64,000 nt of DNA from Amborella trichopoda. Taxonomy: Eukaryota; Streptophyta; Magnoliopsida; Amborellales; Amborellaceae. Made by a program: the position numbers and the translations under genes. The notes beneath the pieces were generated by a model. That model had not been told where the DNA came from. It made no database searches and was given only the letters and a program-made list of their open reading frames with translations. Positions 36,501-47,158 of this stretch are shown piece by piece. The first letter of the stretch is position 1, and each line of letters opens with the position of its first letter. The DNA lies in the NCBI RefSeq assembly GCF_000471905.2, contig NW_006500351.1, positions 3,885,011 through 3,949,010 on the forward strand, given 5' to 3'.

Positions 36501-39500
36501 TGAGACCTAATATTTTGAAAACTCATGACCTGTGGATACACCCATCGAGCCCATCTAATGAAAAACCTAGCACATCCCTAGACCTCTCTCCCCCTCTCTC
36601 TTGTTGCACAACGCTACCACACCCCACCTTGGTGGGGGCCTACACACTAACACAATCTTTCTCTCAAACTGTAAACATCCTCTAACACCCACTCCCACCC
36701 ACCCCAACAAACCCACCAGCAGTGCATAAATACCCGTTCTTCCTTCTCCCCCAAGCCTCTCTCACAACTGTCTTTGTTTCACCCTCTTTCTCTCTCATAT
36801 CTCCCCCCATTAAGCAGCAAAAACCCTCCTCATTTCCTCTTATTCTTCACCATTGTGGTGAGACTCTAAGAGCTTTCCTCTCTTCTTCACCAAAGCTCTG
36901 GCTTCTTCCCTTCTTCAAAACAACATCCCTTCTCTTCCAAGCTTAACACTAAAATCTCCCCCATAGAGCTTCACTTTCTAAATTCAAAGAAGCATTTTCT
37001 TTCCTGCCATCCCTCTTCTCTTACTCAGTCTTTGGAATTTTAGTTGCCTCTTTTGTGAGGCTGAAGTCTCTGTTGCTGATGAGCAAATCCATAAAGCATG
37101 CTTTGGTTCATGTTGATATTCCCGATCAACAGGTTTCCAAGCTCTCAAATCATCGAAGCAAGCTCGCTCGTTCCTCTCTGACATGTAGCAGATCAGACTA
37201 CCTTTTCATCTTTCTCAGATCTCTTGTTCGTCACATTTCTCCCTCTATTTAGTATGTTGTATGATCTCTTCTATGGAGGTCACTAACCTTTGAGAGTTAC
37301 TTGGTCTTGTCAACAACTGATGCAGCAGCTGGACCAGAACCATAGGTGCATACTTCTTCCTAATCCCGCAATGAGTTAGCGACATTGTTGAGAAGAGATA
37401 GTGGGCTAAAGGTTTTATGCTATTGGAGAGAGAAAAAGACCGTAGAGAGTTGCTACATCATTCACGTGAAGTTCGGGAAGCTTTTTTTTTTTTTGGGTTG
37501 GGGGTACGGGGGGTAGCTACCATCCTCAGCCATGAATGAATTCTGGCTATAGACCATAGATCAGGTTTTGCAAAAAAATTGTTTGATGACATGCCCAAAA
37601 CGATTTGATGGAAACACTTACTGAACTGTGGCAATGGATGCTTAGGAAATGCTCAGAAGGAATCCACAAATTTTAAAATTGGTCCCCAAATAGGAGAAAA
37701 CGGAAATACAAGTCAGGCATCTCTGATTTCCAATCATAGATTTCGAAAATCTATATATTTCTCTTTGCTCCACCAAACGGCACGTCGACCCCCTAGATAT
37801 CCATAATTATCATCATCATCATCATCAGAGTCTTATGCTAATTATTTGCGGTCAGCTATACAAATCATGTTATGTCATTCTGCTCTATCCAGGGCCATAT
37901 GCTCAATTAAACCATAAGTCGCCATAATTTTTCTCACTACTTCCATCCATGTCCTTTAGGGCCTTCCCTTTCCCTTGTAAATCCTTCCACTTAAACCAAA
38001 TTACCCCTCCTAACTGGTTTTGTTCTTGGCTGATGCTGCAAATGACCAAACTAGCTAAGTCTATTTTTCCTCATTTTATAGCATGTTTGAGCTAACCCGC
38101 ATACCCATAAATTCCCTCAAATGTATTCATTATGAATTTTATTCTTCCTTATCTTACTATTCATCCATCTCAACATCATAATCTCAACTATACTTATATG
38201 TAGATATGGTGTTTTCTTGATCGCTTAATATTCCATGCCATAAAGCATGGCTGGTCTTGCAGCTATCCTCTAGAAATTTCCGTTGAGTTTCATTGTTATA
38301 TGGGACGAATCACACAAGACTCCAGAAGCATATCTCCACTTCATCCAACCAACTCTAATTCTATGAGCAAATTCTTCCTCAATCTCTCCTTTTTTATGGA
38401 TTATCAACCTAAGATATTGAAAAATAATCTCTTTTAGGAACTTATTGACCATCAAACTTTGCTAATTTCTCATTTCTACTCATATTAGTACAAAACTTAC
38501 AATCCATATATTTTGTCTTAGTCTGCCTATTTTTAAAACCTTTAAATTCTAAATCATTCCTTTAAAGTTCTAACTTTTCTTTTACGCCATCTCTAGTCTC
38601 ATCAAGCAAAACTATGTAATCCGCAAACAACACACCATATACCACGAGACCTCATCGTGTGATTCCTAGTTAACTAATCCATAACTAAAGCAAAGAGATA
38701 TGAGCACAATGCTGAACCCTACCTACTGTCACTGGAAACTCACTTGTCTCTCCACTAGTTGTCTTGACATTTGTTAGTGCCTCTTGTACATATGCCAAAC
38801 CATGTCAATATACTCTCTTGAAACTTCTTTTTTTATCCAAAACCCACCAAATTATCTATCAAGGTACCAATCTTATGATTTGTCTAAATCAATAAAGACC
38901 AACGTCTCACTCTTCGGCTCGCATGCTCTACTTGCCCGAATGACTTGAACTTATCAGAGAATAGACTGTATTTTCTCTTTTTTCTAAACTTCTAAATCAA
39001 TTACCTAAGTAGGAAATACCCTCAATGATTTACCTCCCTGTCAAAAATCTGAAGTGATTTCCGATACACTTGTCTCATGTCTTAGTCGTTACTCAATCAC
39101 TCTTTCCTACAGTCTCATAGTGTAGCTCATAAGTCGGATCCCTCGATAGTTCGTACAACTCTGTATGTCTCTTTCGTTCTTGTAAATAGGTACCACAGTA
39201 CTTTTTCTCTATTTATCTGGTATTTTCGTTCTCTCAAAATCTTGTTAAACAACTTGGTCAACTAGAATATATCAATCTCTCATCATGCATTTCCAACCAC
39301 TATTAGTATACTATCTAGTCCTAAAGCTTTTCCTATCTTTATCATTCTCAAAACTTCTTTCACTTCAGATATCTTGATCATATGAAAGTAACAACAACCT
39401 TCGACCTCATTTATGTCAATGGTTCGGCCAAATGACGTGCTTCCAGAGTAGGTCGTAATTTAACAATTTCTGAAAATAAATACTTAACGTTTCATTAACC

Positions 39501-42500
39501 TTGTCATCCTTAACCAGCACCCTCTGATCCTCTCCCTTAATGTATTTAACGTGACACATGTCCCTATACTTCTTCTCTCTCATTTTTGCTTGTTTGAGGA
39601 CATCTTTTTCACCTTCTCGTGCTATCAAATTATCGTGTAGATCATCATATGCTTTAAGCTTAGCCTTGCTATTTTTTTGCATTTCTCTTGGCATATCTAC
39701 ATTCTTCTAAATTCTGATCATTTGTATTCCCTTGCCAAGCTTTGTAATAGGATACATGTAAATATACGTCGTTATAATTCATAAATATTAAATGTGAATG
39801 AAATAACATTACGTTTGGTAGTGTATATGTATCTTGTGCCTAAACTGAATTATATCATCTCATACATCGCAAAAACAAGCGCAAATATTTTCAAACATAT
39901 ATCAAGCACCTAGCTAATCTCAAATAGTTAGGATAAGGGTCGGATGATGATGATGATGATATCAAGCACCTAAAGCATACTTATCCCACACAACGAAAAG
40001 TTTTTGGTATGCCTACCGACTCATTTCCACTCTAGTTCTCAAGGATTTTAGGATCCATAATGCATCCTAAATCCTCAGAGCTATGAATTTGAAGCTCCAA
40101 AAATAGTCTAGATCTTAAGATATTTGAAGAATTGAAATGAATGGTCAAAAAAGGGCACAAGACAGACTGGCTTTTGTGCTCAAAATTCATTTTCTTTTCT
40201 TTTTACAAATTCATGGTCTTAGTGGTCAAGAAGATAGACAAGTTTTGGATCCAAAATCCAACTTCAATATGGATAGCAAAAGATAGATGGACTAGAATTA
40301 TACATATATTAAAACCCTGAACGACTAGGTTCCTGGAGGAAATCCACTCGGGACTCACCGCGTCTTATGAGTGGATCACAAAAATTCCCAAAAAATCAGA
40401 AAACATTTAGGAAAAATAAAAAAAGGAAATGCTTACTAGAAATATAAAAATTTAAGAAAACATATATCATCATCATCATCATCAAGGACTCATCCCAACT
40501 ATTTGGAGTCACCTACACAAATATTGCTCTGCCATGCTGCTCTATCAAGGGTCATACCCTCAATAAGATCATATGTCACCATACCTTCTCTCACTACTTC
40601 CAACCACATCCTTTTAGGCCTTCTCCTTGTCCTTTCAGAGCCTTCCACTTGAACCAAATCGTACCTCTTAACTAGTGTTGTATTAGGTCTACGCTGCACA
40701 TAGCCAGTTCACCTAGATCAACTTTCCTGATCTTATCACCTATTGAAGACAAGCTTGAATTCCCTCGAATGTAATCGTTTTAAATTCTATCATTTCTTGT
40801 CTTGCCACTTATCCATCACAACATCCTCATCTCAATTATATTCATCTCATAGATATGTTGTTTCTTGACTGCCCAATATTCTGTCTCATAAAGCATGGTT
40901 GGTCTTACAGTGGTCCTATAGAACTTCTCCTAGCTTTAATTTTGTTTGTGACATCGTCCTCAATCTCTCCAATCTCCTAAATTATCAATCTAAGATATTG
41001 AAAATAATCTCTTTTAGGCATTTCTTGACCATCCATATTAAGTACTTCCTTGTTCCTACTCCTATTATTACTGAACTTGTATTCCATATATTTTGTCTTA
41101 GTATGGCTAATTTTAAAACCTTTAGATTCTAGAGCATGTTGGGTTATGTGACCACTTAAAGGCGTTAAGAGAGCATGTACTGAAATTATTCATATAGTGA
41201 TGTGATGGCTCCAGTAGGAGTGTGGTCCGGGGTGGATTGTGAGGCATCGCTGATGCCATGAATCACCTGATATTTGATGGGCTATGTCACAAATTGATGT
41301 ATAAAACCCGTAGCCTTGGGCATTTGTGCGAAACCCCAAGCATTTGTGCAAAATCGATAAGGGTTTTGATGTGGGGTCATCCTATAATGAGGTCAGAGTT
41401 AGGCCCAGGGTGGTTGGCCAGGATACAGGGTGTAATCTATGGGCTACGATTGTGTCTCCTTCATTTATTGGTTAACTTTGATTGTCCAAGCATGAAACCT
41501 TGTGATGGACTGTGGGTCATAGCAATTGTTGGGTCAGTTTGAGAAGAAAACAATGAGATGTAGTTTCTAGAAGGGATAAAGTCCTCAATATATTTGTGAT
41601 ATTCTTGGCTCTTTGGATCCTTCCCACCAAATCTTTTTAAATATTTTTAATTATACTTTAGATAATTAAAATGAATTTTTAGATCCCTCTGGATATTTTA
41701 TTTCAGTGACAGAGGATTTTGAGATATGCTAAAATCAATTTTCTGGATTTATTTATTTCAAAGAGAAAGGAAAAATATTTATTGATTTCTAAAAATCTAT
41801 TTTATTCATCTAAAATTCATTTGCGGGTCCCACTAGGTGGGGGCATGGTGCCCACATAAGCCACACATGGCGCGCGCCCCACCTCTTCCTCCTGTCCTTT
41901 ATTGAATGGCTTGGCAAGCAAGCCTTCTAGATGCTTTTGAAATTAAAAGGAAGACGTTCTGAAATAAGGTTGATTGTTTTATAATAGGAAAGTGTAGAGA
42001 TTGATTAAAATTGAACTTATTGAAAGTTATGTGTAATTTTCAGTTTTATGTATTGAATGAACTTGTCTTTTGGTGGCATGCAAGTGAGAATCCATGGCAT
42101 CTCTTGTGATTCTCTTGATTTAAAGGTTGTATTTGGACGTGTAAGTGAACCGGGTGGTAGAATAAAAGAAAAGAAAGAAAATTTTTAATGGGTACATACT
42201 TGCCTATGTCACGTAGTCCTACTTTTAGTGATGTCGCCTCTAGTCTCATCAATCAAATTATGTCATTCGCAAACAACATGCACCATGGTACATTATCAAA
42301 TAGCTGCCTAGTTAGCTCGTCCATAACTGAAGCAAAGAGATATGGACTCAGTGCTTACTCCTGATGTACGCCTAGTGTCACAAAAGTTACTTGTCTCTCT
42401 ACTAGTTGTGCTCACACTTATTAGCACTCCCTCGTACACATCTCTCACCATGTTAATGTAACCTCTGGAGACTCCTTTCTTTTTCAACACCCACCAAATT

Positions 42501-45500
42501 AAATCTCTAGGTACTTTATTTGTGCTTCCTCTAAATCAGTAAAGACCATGTAGAGGTCTTTTCTCTTCTCTCTAAACTTCTCCATCAATTGCTTAAAGCA
42601 GGAAAATAGCATCAATTGTTGACTTCTCTAGTATAAAACCTAACTGATTTTCTGATACACCCATTTCATGCCTTATTCGTTATCCAATCACTCTCTCCCA
42701 CAGCTTTATAGTGTGCCTCATTAGTTTGATCCCGCGATAGTTCATACAGTTCTGTATGTCTCCTCTATTCTTGTAAATAGGTACCACAGTATTTTTTCTC
42801 CGTTCGTCTGACTTTTTTTTGTTCTGAACACATTGTTGAACAGCTTGTCAGTCAGCATATGCTAATCCCCCCTATGCACTTCCAAACCTCTATTGGAATA
42901 CCATCTGGTCCTAAAGCCTTTCTTACCTTCATCTTTCTCAAAGCTTCTTTCACCTCAAATATCCTAATCCTACAAATGTATCTATGACCTCCGCCCTTAT
43001 TCATATCAAATGTTCTCTTAATGCTATAATCCCACAGTGTTCGTGATTTAACAAATTTTAAAAATAAATTCTCTACCTTTTGTTGACTCATCATCCTTCA
43101 CCAAGACTCTTTCATCCTCACTCTTGATCTATTTAATATGATCTAGATCCCTACACTTCCTCGCTCTCATTTTTGTAAGTTTGAAGACATATTTTCACCT
43201 TCTCTTGTCCTCAGTTTATTGTATAGATTATTATATGCCTTAAGTTTAGCCTCACTTTTTTTCTTAGCGTTTTTCTTACTATTTTAATATTCTTTTGAGT
43301 TTTGATCATTTCTATTATATTGTCAGCTTTATAACATGATCGTTTATGGCTAAATAGCCTTCTGACTTCCTCATTCCACCACCAAGTTTCCTTATCAGAA
43401 TTTCTTTTCCCTCTAGTTTCTCTTAAAACCTTTTTCCACTTTGTTAATACAGTCAACCATCTCATTCCGCATAATATTTACTTCACCCACAGAATTTCAT
43501 TTTCTTTCTTTCACCAATTTATCTCAAAATAAGTCCATTTTCTCCTTTTTTAAATTCCACTACTTAGCTCTTGACACCTATTAATTTCACTCCTCTTCCA
43601 CATCCATACCCACAAGCCTATGTTGTGTGGTTAAAACTCTCATGGGAGAACCTTACAATCTTTACATGATAAGTGATCTATCTTCTCAACTAGAAATAAG
43701 TCTATCTACCTATTTTTATATAATCTATTTTTATAGGTTATTAAATGTTCATCTTGCTTTTTAAAATAAGTGTTTCCTATTGCTAGGTCATAAGCCGTAG
43801 AAAAATCCAGAATAGCCTCACCCATCTTATTTCTTACCCCAAAACCACATCCCACACGTATTCTTTCATATCTTCTACTATCTTTTCCTACATGACCATT
43901 TAAGTCCCCTCCTAAAAAATTCCTCCCTCTATTTGGTATTTCTTAAACTAGTCCATCCAAATCCTCCCAAATTTCTCTCTTAATTACATCGTCTAGTCCT
44001 ACCCGTGGCGGTATAAGCAATAATTACATTAGTTATTTTCTTCCCTAACAGAAGTTTATTTATTTGGAACCTATCATTGACTCTCTTGAAATTAACAATT
44101 TTACCCTTTAAATCTTTGTCTACTATTACACTATGCCATTTCTATTATTATCATTTCTTATATACGAAAGCTTACATCCATCAATTTCCTTCGCTTTCCT
44201 TTTTTCGCATAGTTTCCTATAGGCAAGCTATGCTAACCTCCGTCTTATTGTATGCACTAACTTTGTACTCTTATTTGTTGTCATTCCTACATTTCGTGTA
44301 TCTAAACGAATTTTATTCTCACAAACTAGCTTCTTTACCCACACTTGTCCAGAATGACACAGAAACCCTTGCCTACATATCACCACCACCGAATGTTGTT
44401 GCAGAGCGTCACTTCCAGAGAACAACCTAGCTAACCCTTGCTCATTTCTCACTGCACGTGGGTGTACAGTTCGAATCACGTGCATGTGTGCGCTCTTGTG
44501 ACTCGATTATGCCCTGATAAAGCGAATGCAGACTAGAAGCCCACAACAAAAAATGACAACTTTATTGCTATGAGAAGTAAATACAGAGGAGGGGGGACAT
44601 TTGCTCTCGAATTCGGCAGAATCTGGACCCTCTTAGACCACCGTATTTGGTACCGGGGAAGCCCTCTCATCGAGACTTAGTCGTGCTAACAGTTTAAAAT
44701 GAGGCGGAACCTCAAATGACTAAAGAAGCCGACCGCTCACAAGAGGCCCGTGTACCCTCCGAATTCCTGACGAAGAGCTCACGAACTTTCCAGCTCAAAA
44801 CCCATCGAGTCGGACCCTTTTTCCACCATTTCGACCCAAATTTCTTTATAAAATTGTAGACGAAACAACCATGATTGATTTGCAGCAAATTTGAGTGAAA
44901 ACTGTCCTCAATACATCAAGTTTTGCTAATTTTGAGCTGCGGTTATCCATTTCAGGTAAAAATTGCATACCCATATCTAAACCTCATCCTTGCACTCGAA
45001 TTTGGCCGTTATTTGATGATTAACTAGCAGATTCTTATGGAGGATGCTGAGACAGATGTTTGGTGAAAATTTCGGCTCAAGACGATGTCAAATTGGAGCA
45101 ATATGACTCTTTTATTTCTTTCTACTTTTGGAAACCGTAGTCTGAAAAATTAAGGCAATTTCTCACTAGGATTCGCTCCCTTAATTGGAACTTGATCGTG
45201 TATTTCCATATATATGGATGAGTTCATCTCTGAGTTAGGAAGCTTCCAGCCAAAATTTGGCTTGAAACGCCATACGGATTGTGAGATATTGCTCCGAGAG
45301 TGAGTGGAGGTCATGGGGACTGATACACATCACTTGTTGCAAAACTCCAACATTTTTGACTCGATTCAACCTCGATTCAAGTGGATGAATCTAGTAATCC
45401 ATATATGGATGAAGAACTCATGTTGCAAGGAACAACATACTGAAATTTGAGCTTGTTTTGCTATAGGAATTCGGAAATATGACCCCCGAATTTTTGCAAA

Positions 45501-47125
45501 AAATTTCATTGCTTGCTGTAATTCCAATAAAGATGATGAACAACAGATAGAGTATAGTCTGTTCCTCTTTTCTGCGTGGTCCCCCTACGGTGCACTGAAG
45601 ATGATCCTGGATAAGACATTTCTGGATATCAAATTTGGCTGAATTTTTTGTCAAGGGCTCCTCATCATCACCTTCATCTTAGAAGAATTTGAAGCTCATT
45701 GGCCACTTATTTATTGGGTTCCTCTTTTACAGTTGGACCAATTTAGATGGACCCTACCTACGGATAAAGACATTGGCCATTTCTCCTTCATCCAATGTCA
45801 AATTGGGCTCAAATTTGGTCCATAGACTTTCTATTTTGATATCTTCCTCCCAAAAAGTTGTTAGGCCATTTATCTTTGTATATCTTGAGAAAGCTTTGTA
45901 AATTGGCCTTAGATCAATGTTGTTAAATGGACCGTTGAGCTACGCCGGACCATATCTTGGTCATCCGACCTCGGATTGGGCCGTTTCAGAGAGTAGCCTT
46001 AGGGTACCTTAGATTAAATATTGAACTGTCGCATTATCATTTTAGTCTCATTTTGATTACAGTTTGACCATGTCTCTTTTTAGACTGTCTGATTGCTGAT
46101 TTGGGTATGATTAGGCTCAGATCTTCCTCATTTCTGGCAGGGAGCTTTATTTCATCATATCTAAGGGACATTTCATCTTTTTATTTATCATGATAATGCT
46201 TTTTACCCACTATAGCCACTTCCATTGGTTCTTTGGGTACAGTCATTGTGTTGGGAATTTATTCTGCAAGATATCGCCACTTCTTGAGTTTGGTGATATT
46301 TTATTTGGGAAAAAATACCCCCAAATACTAGGTGCCGGTACAGCACATGGCTTACAAGGAACGCCCTAGCATTAGCATATAACATAGGTTCAAGATTCAA
46401 AGAAAACTTTGGCAAAGTTTTACCATGGTTGCCTGCCTAATACATCCCTCCTTCTTTACCCAAGCTTGGGACTGGCATGACCGGTTTGAAACAGGCTAAG
46501 GCAAAGTTAATCAACTAAGAAAACCTACATACAAAATGAAAAGTGATGAAAAGCTCATTTCGTTGATATTATACCCCCACGAAGCTTTCAGTCAAATCGA
46601 ATTTCAACATTCAAAATCTCCCAATCCAAGATTTTGAATACTTTTTGTGGAACTAAGCATGGGATTTAATTAACTACACCAAAAAAAGCTTAGGAAGAAA
46701 TTTAAAGGGTGGATCGAGCTAGGGTGGCAAAAATTTCACAAGAAATCAACTTCAGCCAAAATCCTAATTTAATTAAAAATCTCTCGAGTCCAAGATTATT
46801 GCTTTCTTTTGTTAAACCAAATCTAAAGTATTCAGTCGATAAATGATGGAAGAAGAGGCCTAGGCTTAAAGTTTGAGATCAGACTGAGCTCAAACGAGAG
46901 CAAAGATGGAAGAAAGAGGGGACGGTTTTCCCCTTTTAAACTGAATTTTAATCAAAGTCGACAATTTCCTATAGACTCACTAAGTGAGTCGGAAACTAGC
47001 CGCGTTGCTAGTAACTTAGATGAGTCTTACAACAGTGATCCCCAGACAAGTTTGGGGGAATTTTGGGCTCGGCAAGCTATTGAGCCCAAGTAACTAGAGT
47101 GCATCCAAGTTAGACTCACTGATAC

Positions 47126-47158
<33 letters not shown>

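Noticed and set aside
36984..37252. Possible plant gene start with a cysteine-containing peptide near 37030
   Set aside because: The cysteine spacing does not fit a B-box or other zinc finger, the frame stops soon, and no further exon is seen.
44520..46430. Another complete LTR
   Set aside because: The style is LTR-like, but I found no paired ends, target duplication, TATA/poly(A) set or coding neighbour.
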